Shown here one piece after another: positions 26,888 through 35,456 of a DNA stretch of 64,000 nucleotides. The DNA comes from JALHST01 sp038316335. Lineage in GTDB: Bacteria > Bacteroidota > Bacteroidia > Flavobacteriales > Flavobacteriaceae. The notes beneath the pieces were generated by a model. It saw only the letters and a program-made list of their open reading frames with translations, was not told the origin of the DNA and did not search any database. A program made the position numbers and the translations under genes. How positions within the stretch are numbered: the stretch's first letter is position 1; each line of letters opens with the position of its first letter. The DNA is taken from assembly GCA_038316335.1 (NCBI GenBank), contig JBBQAM010000001.1, forward strand, positions 186,001 through 250,000, in the 5' to 3' direction.

Positions 26888-28189
26888 ATGAATAATAACT
26901 ATAAAAAAGACAGTCTATCACTAATAGGAGCTGTAGCATTGGGTACTGGTGTAATGATTGGTGCGGGGATTTTTGCCTTATTGGGTCAGGTCGCTGAACT
27001 GTCAGGCAATTTATTTCCATTTGCCTTCATTGCTGGAGCGATAATTTCAGGATTTAGTGCATATGGCTATATCAAATTGTCAAATGCATTTCCATCTTCT
27101 GGTGGTATAGCTATGTATTTGGTCAAAGCCTATGGCAAAGGAACTGTTGCGGCATCGGGTGCGCTTTTAATGGCATTCTCAATGATTATCAATGAGAGTT
27201 TGGTCGCCCGTACTTTTGGTTCTTATACCTTACAGCTCTTTAATGTGGGCAACAACAGTGTTTGGGTGCCAATACTCGGTGTAATCCTAATTGTGGGTGC
27301 CTTTCTAATTAATATTTCTGGCAATAAAATTATTGGAAAGTCATCATTAGTCATGGCTATCATTAAGGTTGGAGGTATCGCTATTTTTGCTATAGGAGCT
27401 CTCTGGGCTGCAGGATTTTCTTTCCAAGATGCTATTTCATTAAGTAATTCGACAGATTACGAGACAACAGATTATTTAGGTGCATTGGCCTTGTCTATTT
27501 TGGCGTATAAAGGATTTACTACCATCACAAACAGCGGTGGAGAAATTGTAAACCCAAATAAGAATGTTGGGAGAGCAATTATAATTTCTCTTTTAGTATG
27601 TACAGTAATATATCTATTAGTGGCATTTGCAGTTTCCTCTAATTTAACTATTTCAGAAATTGTAGCAGCCAAAGATTATTCATTGGCCGAGGCTTCGAAG
27701 CCAGCTTTTGGTAAGTACGGATTATGGTTCACCGTAGGTATAGCAATAGTAGCTACCATATCTGGAATTATAGCCAGCATCTTTGCTGTATCAAGAATGA
27801 CGGCAATGTTAACGAATATGAAGCTTATTCCTCACAAACATTTTGGAATGCCAGGGAATGTTCAAAAACATATGTTGGTGTACGTTGTTGTAATTGCAAT
27901 TGTACTAACTATATTTTTTGATTTAAGTCGTATAGCATCTTTAGGAGCTATATTTTATTTAGTAATGGACATCGGCATCCAATGGGGTATTTTTCGTAAC
28001 TTAAGAATAGAGGTTAAGGCCAATTCAGCCATAATTATAACTGCAATACTATTAGATGTCATCGTCTTAAGTGCCTTTTTATGGATTAAAGCAAGCTCTG
28101 ATATAACTGTCATAATTGTTGCATTAGTCGCTATGACTCTTATCTTTTTAGGAGAAAGATGGTTTTTAACAACCAATAAATACAACTAG
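26888..28189 (+). CDS. APC-family amino-acid permease
   Basis: 433 residues, about 12 hydrophobic helices. The first helix holds the APC substrate motif GTGVMIGAGIFALLGQ and the next region GAIISGFSAYGYIKLS; later helices include NSGGEIVNPNKNVGRAI. Predicted inner-membrane transporter for amino acids or related amines; substrate not readable from sequence. Two bases after the multicopper oxidase gene, so it belongs to the same transcript, which is unusual for a copper module. Confidence 0.85.
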   Translation: MNNNYKKDSLSLIGAVALGTGVMIGAGIFALLGQVAELSGNLFPFAFIAGAIISGFSAYGYIKLSNAFPSSGGIAMYLVKAYGKGTVAASGALLMAFSMIINESLVARTFGSYTLQLFNVGNNSVWVPILGVILIVGAFLINISGNKIIGKSSLVMAIIKVGGIAIFAIGALWAAGFSFQDAISLSNSTDYETTDYLGALALSILAYKGFTTITNSGGEIVNPNKNVGRAIIISLLVCTVIYLLVAFAVSSNLTISEIVAAKDYSLAEASKPAFGKYGLWFTVGIAIVATISGIIASIFAVSRMTAMLTNMKLIPHKHFGMPGNVQKHMLVYVVVIAIVLTIFFDLSRIASLGAIFYLVMDIGIQWGIFRNLRIEVKANSAIIITAILLDVIVLSAFLWIKASSDITVIIVALVAMTLIFLGERWFLTTNKYN

Positions 28190-28234
28190 GATTCAGAATA
28201 AAAAATGTATATAAATAATTTAAAATTAATAAAA

Positions 28235-28804
28235 ATGAAAAATTCAAGAACAACAACAGTAAAAATTTTAATGGTAATTGGATTAGTCGGAACAATGATC
28301 AGTTGCAAATCAACCTTCAATGCCACCGAGACATTGCAGGTTGAAGAAAATAAAAATGCCATTTATCAAGAAATTATTTCAAATCCTATTCAGTTAACCA
28401 ATTTCATCAGTGAGGCGCAAAAAAACGAAGAGGCAAAAAAGATATTGATGAAAGCTCATATGGAACAGATGGAATCTGGAAATATGAAAATGATGATGGA
28501 GAAAAATCCCGAAATGAAAGAAAAAATGCAATCACATATGCAGATGATGATGGAGAAAAATCCGGAAATGATGCAAAAGATGCAATCCAAAATGCTCGAT
28601 AAAATGATGGAGAGTGAAAAGGGTCGTAAAATGCTGATGGATGAAATCCATAAAAACAAAATGATGAAAAAGGAGATGAAAGGGAAGATGATGCAAATGA
28701 TGGATGAAAACCCTGAAATGAAGGAAGAAATGATGCAGAAAATGATGGAAAAAAACCCTGAAATGATGGACAAGATGAAAGAGAAAATGAAAAATAAAGG
28801 ATAA
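28235..28804 (+). CDS. Methionine-rich lipoprotein
   Basis: 189 residues from ATG 28235, selected because it gives a lipoprotein signal ending GTMISC. The second half is made of repeats like MMEKNPEMMQKMQSKM, dense in Met and Lys, able to bind Cu(I)/Ag(I) by thioether groups. It follows the oxidase-permease pair and probably is a periplasmic or surface copper sponge. A fragment of it lies at 21440. Confidence 0.75.
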   Translation: MKNSRTTTVKILMVIGLVGTMISCKSTFNATETLQVEENKNAIYQEIISNPIQLTNFISEAQKNEEAKKILMKAHMEQMESGNMKMMMEKNPEMKEKMQSHMQMMMEKNPEMMQKMQSKMLDKMMESEKGRKMLMDEIHKNKMMKKEMKGKMMQMMDENPEMKEEMMQKMMEKNPEMMDKMKEKMKNKG

Positions 28805-28875
28805 TAAATTCCTGCCCTAAAGATTGGAGTAACTACAAATGAAAATAATTAGTTAACTATTAAAACTATACAATT

Positions 28876-29088
28876 ATGATGATGTGGTGGTGGATACTAA
28901 TACCGGTTGTGCTTTTATTGGGCATATTTCTATACAATGGAAGAAATAGTCAAAATAACGAGAAGAGAGAAAATCCTATTGATATTTTGGATAACCGATT
29001 CGCCAAGGGCGAAATATCCAAAGAAGAATATGAAGAACAAAAACGAACGTTGAACCCTAAAAATAAAAAAAATGAAGTATTATTTTAA
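28876..29088 (+). CDS. SHOCT-domain small membrane protein
   Basis: 70 residues: MMMWWWILIPVVLLLGIFLY is a membrane helix, followed by the SHOCT motif DILDNRFAKGEISKEEYEEQK. Such proteins commonly accompany heavy-metal resistance genes. The stop overlaps the start of the DUF302 gene by 17 bases, so translation is coupled. Confidence 0.8.
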   Translation: MMMWWWILIPVVLLLGIFLYNGRNSQNNEKRENPIDILDNRFAKGEISKEEYEEQKRTLNPKNKKNEVLF

Positions 29089-29458
29089 TAAAACAATCAA
29101 AGGCACTTTTGAAGAGGTTATCGATAAAGTTACTCAGGGATTGAAAGAAGAAGACTTTGGTATACTCACTGAAATTGATGTGAAAGAAACCATGAAAAAG
29201 AAACTTGATGTGGATTTCAAGAAGTACAAAATTCTTGGAGCCTGTAATCCACCTTATGCCTATAAAGCTTTGCAAGCAGAAGATAAAATTGGAACGATGT
29301 TGCCCTGCAATGTCATAGTACAGGAAATTGAAGAAGGAGTTATTGAGGTAGCCGCGGTAAACCCAATGGCATCAATGCAAGCTGTGGAGAACGAAGAATT
29401 AGAAAAAATTGCCAATGAAATTAAAGCAAAGCTTGAAAAAGTTATTGAAAAATTATAA
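29072..29458 (+). CDS. DUF302 protein
   Basis: 128 residues, with GTFEEVIDKVTQGLKEEDFG, KKYKILGACNPPYAYKALQ and a strand LPCNVIVQEI, the DUF302 pattern. Members are often encoded beside copper and silver resistance genes; the conserved Cys in ACNPP and LPCN may bind metal. Probably soluble since no signal peptide is seen. Role unknown. Confidence 0.85.
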   Translation: MKYYFNKTIKGTFEEVIDKVTQGLKEEDFGILTEIDVKETMKKKLDVDFKKYKILGACNPPYAYKALQAEDKIGTMLPCNVIVQEIEEGVIEVAAVNPMASMQAVENEELEKIANEIKAKLEKVIEKL

Positions 29459-29605
29459 GGCTTTTAAAAAAAGGATAAACAACAAATTATAATTATGAAC
29501 TTAAATTAAAATAAATAGTAATCGGGGAGTATTATATAATGTATCAATCGAACTGTCATTGATATTTACCAATTTATAACTTAACGTAAAAAATATTAAA
29601 AAAAA

Positions 29606-29686
29606 ATGTTTTATGATAAAACAGATAGATGGCGACAATTTTTTTGAACTAGAAAGTCAAATTATACTAATTAAAAACAGGAACTA
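29606..29686 (+). repeat. Leader repeat before small membrane protein, copy 2
   Basis: Near-identical to 21181-21260, with one additional T in a T run. The 26-codon frame of copy 1 is broken here, so the sequence itself and not a peptide is conserved. It ends at the start codon of the second small membrane protein. No gene is seen at 29459-29605. Confidence 0.5.
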
Positions 29687-29833
29687 ATGAAACTAGGAAA
29701 AGAAGAGAAGGATAAAAAAAGAAACTATATTTTTCAAAAAGATAAGTTGACAAAATATGGTTTCTATTTCGTTGGAGCGGGGTTAATTATTTTGATTATT
29801 GCTACTATCTTAATTTATTCAATATTTATTTAA
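29687..29833 (+). CDS. Small single-pass membrane protein, copy 2
   Basis: 48 residues: MKLGKEEKDKKRNYIFQKDK, then LTKYGFYFVGAGLIILIIATI, ending YSIFI. Shares order and several residues with 21261-21428 but the membrane helix has diverged in sequence while staying hydrophobic, as expected for a functional single-pass peptide. Confidence 0.6.
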   Translation: MKLGKEEKDKKRNYIFQKDKLTKYGFYFVGAGLIILIIATILIYSIFI

Positions 29834-29874
29834 AACGATAAACAAATAGAATAGTAATCTAAAGAACAAATATT

Positions 29875-30279
29875 ATGAAAACATTAGTAATTATTTTATC
29901 TGCAGTTGGGCTTTTAAGCTCAATCGGTTGCAAACAAGAAACAAATCCTCAAGCTATAATGGAAAGTCCTGAAACCCGCACAGAGGTTTTTAATACCATT
30001 ACCCAGAATGACGATTATATGACCGAATTTATGCAGAATATGCAAGGTAATAATCAGGCTATACAAATGATGCAAGGAAATAAAGGCATGATGAATATGA
30101 TGATGACGGGCGAGGGTATGAACATGATGAAAGACAGCACTATGACAATGAATAGGATGCATTCAATGATGAAAGATGGAAAAATGATGAATCATATGAT
30201 GCAAATGATGCAAAATGAAGGTATGATGAGTGAAGATTGTATGCAATCTAGTATGATGATGATGAACGACAGCAATTAG
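29875..30279 (+). CDS. Methionine-rich lipoprotein
   Basis: 134 residues. Lipoprotein signal with lipobox LSSIGC near residue 19, then a mature part with repeated Met pairs (MMQGNKGMMNMMMTGEGMNM) and few other features. Probably a second Cu(I)/Ag(I)-binding lipoprotein of the copper module. It is unrelated in detail to the one at 28235 except for Met richness and the early segment PETRTEVFNTI. Confidence 0.72.
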   Translation: MKTLVIILSAVGLLSSIGCKQETNPQAIMESPETRTEVFNTITQNDDYMTEFMQNMQGNNQAIQMMQGNKGMMNMMMTGEGMNMMKDSTMTMNRMHSMMKDGKMMNHMMQMMQNEGMMSEDCMQSSMMMMNDSN

Positions 30280-30305
30280 TTTTTAAACAGATAAAGAAAA
30301 GAGTT

Positions 30306-30740
30306 ATGAAAGATTTAAAGAATTCACACACAATGGAGTACAAAAAACTTCTCAAATTCCCTGCATACATATCATTACTGGCAGCAAACATGGATGGACA
30401 TCTCGATGATGTGGAGAAACATTCTGCCATAGAATTAACGCACATAAAAACGTTTTCAGCTGATTCATTACTAATCGAATTTTTTAAAGATGTTGAAGAT
30501 AGTTTTGAGAAAAACATGATTAGTATAAATAGCAAACTGCCAATTGGAAAGGGTGAAAGAGAAATTGTTATCAAACATGAATTATTAAAACTGGAAAAAA
30601 TCATGGATTTACTTGATGAGAAGTATGTGAAAGTTATGCATAAAAGTATGAAGTCGTTTAAGGAATATGTTTCGCAAGCCCATCATAATATATTAGTAGA
30701 TTTTATTTTCCCTATACCTATTAATGGATTGAGTTACTAG
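30306..30740 (+). CDS. Conserved helical protein, TerB-like at its start
   Basis: 144 mostly helical residues. KFPAYISLLAANMDGHLDDVEKHSAIELTH has the acidic DG-LD-E pattern seen in TerB-type tellurite-resistance folds, but that is a weak likeness. The end IFPIPINGLSY is uncharged. No signal peptide. Twenty-six bases after the Met-rich lipoprotein; role unknown. Confidence 0.55.
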   Translation: MKDLKNSHTMEYKKLLKFPAYISLLAANMDGHLDDVEKHSAIELTHIKTFSADSLLIEFFKDVEDSFEKNMISINSKLPIGKGEREIVIKHELLKLEKIMDLLDEKYVKVMHKSMKSFKEYVSQAHHNILVDFIFPIPINGLSY

Positions 30741-30836
30741 TTATAATTGGCTTTTCTGCACCAAAGAACTCTCTCTGGAACAAGTTAAGAATCATCCAAA
30801 AATTAAATAATGATGTACATAAATTATAATAGGCAG

Positions 30837-30863
30837 ATATCTTTTCAAGAAAAGATATTTTTG
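30837..30863 (+). terminator. Probable terminator of the copper module
   Basis: ATATCTTTT (30837-30845) pairs with AAAAGATAT (30850-30858), followed by a short T run. Weak A/T stem, but well placed about 100 bp after the last gene. Beyond it to 31020 no gene is visible. Confidence 0.45.
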
Positions 30864-31020
30864 TTACAGCACTAACAACTTTTGGAAAGAACAACAATTC
30901 ATAAATATAAAAATATTTAAAATGAACAATATATTTCGATAAATGTTTAACACTTTAAGTAACAATTAACCTCACCTTATGGTTTATAATTATTTTTTAA
31001 CCTTTTAAAACAAAGTAAAA

Positions 31021-31185
31021 ATGGAAAATTCAATTAAAGATACTTATCACATCGGTGGTATGAGTTGTGGCGGATACGTAAAAACAGTTCAAAATAAATT
31101 GTCCGCTGCTCCCGGTGTAATATCCGTGTAAGTTGACTTGGCAAAGAAGGAAGCAGAAATTTCTGAATATGAATGGTCATTTTAA
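31021..31185 (+). pseudogene. Broken HMA-domain copper chaperone
   Basis: MENSIKDTYHIGGMSCGGYV matches the heavy-metal-associated domain, but the usual second Cys of the CxxC metal site is Tyr. A TAA at 31129-31131 interrupts the frame after GVISV, and the expected VDLAKKEAEI continues after it. Both the metal site and the frame are lost, so it is a dead copZ-like gene. Confidence 0.82.
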
Positions 31186-31206
31186 TAAATGAATTAAAAT
31201 AACACT

Positions 31207-32454
31207 ATGGATTACTTTGTTATTGCAGCAATACTTGTTTTTATATCCGCCATATTCGGATATATTAACGTGCGTTTCTTGAAGCTGCCCAATACTATTG
31301 GACTCATGCTGATTACTATTGTTTTTACCTTGGCGGTATTTGCCATTAGTTATGTGGATGATACTTTGCTGAATGCGGAGCGGTACATAATAAATCAAAT
31401 CGATTTTAAGACTGTGCTTTTAGATGTAATGCTTAGTTTCCTGCTCTTCGCCGGAGCTTTACACACCAATTTTAAACAGTTAAAAGTTCAACGTTGGCCT
31501 ATTTTGGTCTTTTCTACTTTGGGGGTTTTGGTATCCACCTTTTTAGTTGGAACCTTTATGTTTTATATTTTAAAGTTATTTGGGCTAGAGGTCAATTTTA
31601 TCTACTGTTTGCTTTTTGGGTCCCTGATATCACCCACGGACCCGATTGCCGTACTTGGCATTTTAAAACAGGCGGGGGCCCCTAAAAAATTGGAAACGAA
31701 GATTGTAGGAGAATCGTTATTTAACGATGGCGTAGGAGTAGTCGTTTTTTTGACTATTTTTCAATTGGCTTCTTCGAATAGTGGAGAGATCGACCCCTTG
31801 GCTATTTTAGAACTTTTTGGGGTTGAAGTTATTGGTGGAATTCTTTTGGGACTCTTAATCGGGTGGATTACCTATCGATTAATGCGTTCCATAGACGATT
31901 ACGATATAGAAGTGATTATTACCTTGGCCGCCGTAATGATGGGTACTGTAGTGGCTCAAAAGTTCCATCTGTCTGCGCCTTTAGCCATTGTAACTGCGGG
32001 ATTAGTGGTCGGTAACGATACCGTTCGGCACTCCGCAATGTCAGCAACTACGGAAACCTATGTAGACAAGTTTTGGGAATTGTTGGATATTCTATTAAAT
32101 ACCGTATTGTTTGTATTGATCGGGATGGAAATGCTGGTCATATCCTTTCAATTCAATTATGTCTTAGCGGGGTTAGTCGCTATCCCGGTTGTCTTGGCTT
32201 GTCGGTATTTATCATTGCTGTTGCCGATAAAGTTTTTTGAGAAAAAACTGGACTTTGTACCCAAAACAAATTTGGTCATGACCTGGGGTGGTTTACGTGG
32301 TGGTATCTCCATTGCCCTGGCTTTGGGGTTGACTCAGGAAATGCACCGGGACCTCTTTTTGGTCATTACTTATGTAGTGGTGGTATTCTCCATTATCGGA
32401 CAGGGATTGACAGTTGGTAAATTGGTTAAAAAAGTAACTACCAATGCTACCTAA
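31207..32454 (+). CDS. CPA1-family Na+/H+ antiporter (NhaP type)
   Basis: 415 residues with about 12 membrane helices. GSLISPTDPIAVLGILKQAGAPKKLETKIVGESLFNDGVGVVVFL contains the two functional motifs of CPA1 antiporters (SPTDP and ESLFNDG), here cited in parts; a late WGGLRGGISIALAL helix completes the family pattern. The usual long cytoplasmic tail is absent. Exports Na+ (or K+) for H+. Together with NhaA at 13706 it gives the island two unrelated antiporters. Confidence 0.88.
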   Translation: MDYFVIAAILVFISAIFGYINVRFLKLPNTIGLMLITIVFTLAVFAISYVDDTLLNAERYIINQIDFKTVLLDVMLSFLLFAGALHTNFKQLKVQRWPILVFSTLGVLVSTFLVGTFMFYILKLFGLEVNFIYCLLFGSLISPTDPIAVLGILKQAGAPKKLETKIVGESLFNDGVGVVVFLTIFQLASSNSGEIDPLAILELFGVEVIGGILLGLLIGWITYRLMRSIDDYDIEVIITLAAVMMGTVVAQKFHLSAPLAIVTAGLVVGNDTVRHSAMSATTETYVDKFWELLDILLNTVLFVLIGMEMLVISFQFNYVLAGLVAIPVVLACRYLSLLLPIKFFEKKLDFVPKTNLVMTWGGLRGGISIALALGLTQEMHRDLFLVITYVVVVFSIIGQGLTVGKLVKKVTTNAT

Positions 32455-32801
32455 AAAATTTGCCTAAATTAAGTTTATCTTAGCTCAGAACATAGGCTCA
32501 ATTACTGCGCCAACTTGTTACAAATTTCGAATCTTGGACAATCGAACCAGAACTTGACCATAATGCGGTGAAATGGTGCGAATCCCTCGTCAAAAATAAG
32601 ACTTAGAACGTCATCTTTAAAGTCTAAATAAAGGTGGGTTCAATTAAGTAGAAATAGGTTTAATTGAACTTTGAAGCGATACTAATATTCATAAAACGTT
32701 CTTTTAAAGTGACTATTGAAAAATAGTGTTTCTACAACAATAAGAATAGCTAGTAGGTTCTCTTTTTACCTAGTTTTTACATTGTACCATTTTATGACTT
32801 C
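32455..32801. other. Decayed intergenic region
   Basis: No gene. The stretch 32612-32690 (taaataaagg, ttcaattaagt, ttgaacttt) resembles the ablB tail at 4330-4410, and 40665-40710 has a related aaataaaggg piece. These parts indicate copies of the same tail scattered through the island. Confidence 0.4.
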
Positions 32802-33068
32802 TAATTTAAATACTAAAAATTCATGCTTCCCAAATTATCCAATGTTACCGTATTGTTCAATAGTATTCCTCCAAATGAAAATCTATGTTTGCTATAGGTA
32901 ATGTTCAACCCATAGGAAGTATCTCTAACTTGGGAATAAATAGTTTTATAGTCCCTCTTGTTAATGTTTTCCTGACAAGATGGTAGTATAGGTTCTGCCC
33001 TTTATAATCAGATTAAGTAGTGAAATCGACGATTTCTACAATGGGTTCTTTTTTAGGTATTTGGCCTA
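32802..33068 (-). pseudogene. Decayed ablB, copy 3, with a large internal deletion
   Basis: Matches ablB (4545-4805) from its stop codon inward, with frameshifts, then jumps after about acaatgggttctt to the GGCCTAA region of ablB (near 5225), losing about 400 bases. The join falls on the stop codon of the aconitase gene. Non-functional. Confidence 0.75.
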
Positions 33069-35033
33069 AGAAGAAAGTTTATCCTTAAAATCGTTTATTA
33101 CCCCACCCTTCAAAAGCAATCCTATTTGCCTATCGCTAAGACTATGCTTGGTGAAAATTTCCATAGTATTGTTCTTGTTTTTTACTTTAACCTTAATGAG
33201 ACCTTTATTCATTATATCTGCCCTTAGGTTTTTGAACTCAATCAAAGCCCCTTGTTCGATATGGTCATAATTCTGGGGGTTTTCAAATTCCAAGGGAAGA
33301 ATGCCGAAATTTATCAGATTCTGCCATGCGATCCGTGCATAATCCTTGGCAATGACCGCCACTTGACCTAAATATTTTGGTGCGATCGCAGCATGTTCCC
33401 TACTACTGCCTTGTGCGTAGTTTTCCCCGGCTACAACGATATGACCACCGTATTTCTCTTTGGCAAGTATGGCCCGGTCATAAAATTTCTCTTCGATTAC
33501 GGAGTAGGAGAATTTACTTATTTCAGGAATATTACTTCGAAACGGAAGCACTTCCGCACCTGCTTTCAATATTTCATCCGTAGAGACATTGTCCCCCATT
33601 TTCAATAGTACGGGAACTTCGTATGCCGATTTTAGTGCGTTCATCTCTGGAAGAGATTTGATATTAGGTCCCTTTTTAAGCTCGATTTCGAGGTTGTCTT
33701 TGGTCGGCGGCACCAACATATCCATATTGATGATTTCCTCATCCGGGAACTCATATTGCGGATATTTCATTCCGAACATATTTTCAAGATCTCTAGGGTC
33801 CGTAATCCTTCCCGCTAAAGCGGAGGCAGCAGCAGTTTCGGGACTACATAGATAGACCTGGTCGTCCTTTGTCCCGGAACGGTCCGGAAAATTACGGGGC
33901 ATTGTCCGAAGACTTATAGTGCCACTTGCCGGAGCTTGTCCCATACCAATGCAGCCCATACATCCGGACTGGTGATAGCGCGCCCCTGCCTTTATCAGAT
34001 TGGCAAAAGTTCCGTTCCCGATCATATTCTGAATAATCTGTCGGGAAGTGGGATTGATATCGAAGGAAACTTCTTGGTTTACACTTCTATCCTTTACAAT
34101 GGCACCTGCCATCCAAAAATCCCTTAGTCCTGGATTGGCGGAAGAACCGATGACCACCTGACTGATTTTTCTGTTCTCCACATCTCGAACGGGGACAACA
34201 TTGCCGGGGCTTGTTGGCAGTGCGATCAGGGGAACCAGTTCGTCCAGAAGAATTTCATGTTCTAGGTCATAGGAGCAACCTTCATCCGCTAAAATTTCGG
34301 TCCAATCGCCTTCCCTTCCTTGGGATTTCAGAAAGCGACGGGTTTCCCCATCACTTGGAAAAACCGTTGTAGTAGCACCGAGCTCGGCACCCATGTTCGC
34401 TATTACATGCCTATCCATGGCACTCAAATGCTTTAATCCACTCCCATAATACTCTATTATATTACCTACACCCCCTGTAACACCGAAACGACGTAACATT
34501 TCAAGTATGACATCCTTGGCGCTTACCCAATCGGGAATTTTGCCCGTCAGTTTCACGCCCATGATCTTTGGCATTTTAACAAAATAGGGTTGCCCGGCTA
34601 TGGCAGCGGCCACATCCAATCCACCTGTGCCAATGGCAAGCATTCCCAAAGATCCCGCGGCACAACTATGACTATCGGAACCTACTAGAGACTTCCCCGG
34701 AATCCCAAAACGTTCCATATGAACGGGATGACTTACTCCGTTGCCTGGTCTACTGTACCATAGCCCGAATTTTTGAGCTGCCGAATATAAAAAAAGATGG
34801 TCGTCGGCATTTTTAAAATCGGTCTGTAATAAATTATGATCTACATATTGTACGGCCACTTCGGTCTTTGCCCTATCGAGACCCATTGCTTCCAATTCCA
34901 ACTGCACTAAAGTTCCTGTAGCATCTTGCAATAATGCCTGGTCTATCATTAGACCAATTTCTGTTCCTGGATCCGCTTTCCCAGTTATCAAATGAGTTTG
35001 TATCAATTTTTGTGCAACGTTCAGTGAGTTCAT
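33066..35033 (-). CDS. acn: Aconitate hydratase (short, Aquifex/Clostridium type)
   Basis: 655 residues, the compact aconitase with the swivelling domain at the C-terminus. Domains 1-3 show DSHSCAAGSLGMLAIGTGG, the substrate region PTSRQIIQ, and CMGCIGMGQAPASG with two Fe-S Cys. The C-terminal domain has GDNVSTDEIL and the active-site loop YAQGSSREHAA. The position of the third cluster Cys (GSCTN in many aconitases) reads GSSAN; I believe this subgroup may share that, but am not sure. Isomerises citrate to isocitrate. On the island it may replace an oxidised housekeeping enzyme or support glutamate supply for proline synthesis. Confidence 0.88.
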   Translation of the reverse strand: MNSLNVAQKLIQTHLITGKADPGTEIGLMIDQALLQDATGTLVQLELEAMGLDRAKTEVAVQYVDHNLLQTDFKNADDHLFLYSAAQKFGLWYSRPGNGVSHPVHMERFGIPGKSLVGSDSHSCAAGSLGMLAIGTGGLDVAAAIAGQPYFVKMPKIMGVKLTGKIPDWVSAKDVILEMLRRFGVTGGVGNIIEYYGSGLKHLSAMDRHVIANMGAELGATTTVFPSDGETRRFLKSQGREGDWTEILADEGCSYDLEHEILLDELVPLIALPTSPGNVVPVRDVENRKISQVVIGSSANPGLRDFWMAGAIVKDRSVNQEVSFDINPTSRQIIQNMIGNGTFANLIKAGARYHQSGCMGCIGMGQAPASGTISLRTMPRNFPDRSGTKDDQVYLCSPETAAASALAGRITDPRDLENMFGMKYPQYEFPDEEIINMDMLVPPTKDNLEIELKKGPNIKSLPEMNALKSAYEVPVLLKMGDNVSTDEILKAGAEVLPFRSNIPEISKFSYSVIEEKFYDRAILAKEKYGGHIVVAGENYAQGSSREHAAIAPKYLGQVAVIAKDYARIAWQNLINFGILPLEFENPQNYDHIEQGALIEFKNLRADIMNKGLIKVKVKNKNNTMEIFTKHSLSDRQIGLLLKGGVINDFKDKLSS

Positions 35034-35142
35034 GTTTTTGTTTTTAGAGATTACTTTTAACTAACGTGCTCGACAGGTTTGTCAAGAGAAAGAATCACAG
35101 AATTGAGAATTCCGATAAATTTGAAAGTGGTTTATAGAAGAT

Positions 35143-35307
35143 ATGAATTTCTGGACTAATATAAAAATGAGAAGGAAAGAAGCTCTGCTAAACGTGTCAG
35201 GTTCTGCTTCTTGAGAGCCTTTTAACATAGGTTTAACCTGCTTTAACGGAGAGTTCGCGCCCTATGTAGTATATTATAAGTAGTTGTAAATCAATAAAAT
35301 AGAAACA
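35143..35307 (+). promoter_or_regulatory. Shared leader repeat L3
   Basis: 165 bases corresponding to L2 (17359-17522), ending at the start codon of the third 44-residue gene. CTTTTAACATAGGTTTAACC is unchanged between L2 and L3, and the TATTATAAGTAGTTGTAAATC box is closer to L1. It is divergent from the aconitase gene, so part of the segment between 35041 and 35307 may also hold the acn promoter. Confidence 0.68.
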
Positions 35308-35442
35308 ATGAGCGATAAAAGAAAATTTAAAAGGAAAGTAAAACAATCAAACCCTACAAATCCAAATAGGGGTACTGATGTCAAGAATAAGACTTTTGAT
35401 ATTGACAAAGAAACAATAGATGAAAACCAAAGTAAAAAATAG
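35308..35442 (+). CDS. Conserved 44-residue basic small protein, copy 3
   Basis: MSDKRKFKRKVKQSNPTN start; ends FDIDKETIDENQSKK. Intact like the other two copies although what follows is different (a universal-stress-protein stub instead of OsmC). Retention of this small gene behind L3 independent of its neighbours is the best sign that it matters. Confidence 0.75.
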   Translation: MSDKRKFKRKVKQSNPTNPNRGTDVKNKTFDIDKETIDENQSKK

Positions 35443-35456
35443 CTTCAAAAAGAACA

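Noticed and set aside
28456..28773. 105-residue Ile/Ser-rich minus-strand ORF
   Set aside because: It is the antisense of the Met-rich repeats (ATG read as CAT/ATC), an artefact of repeat composition.
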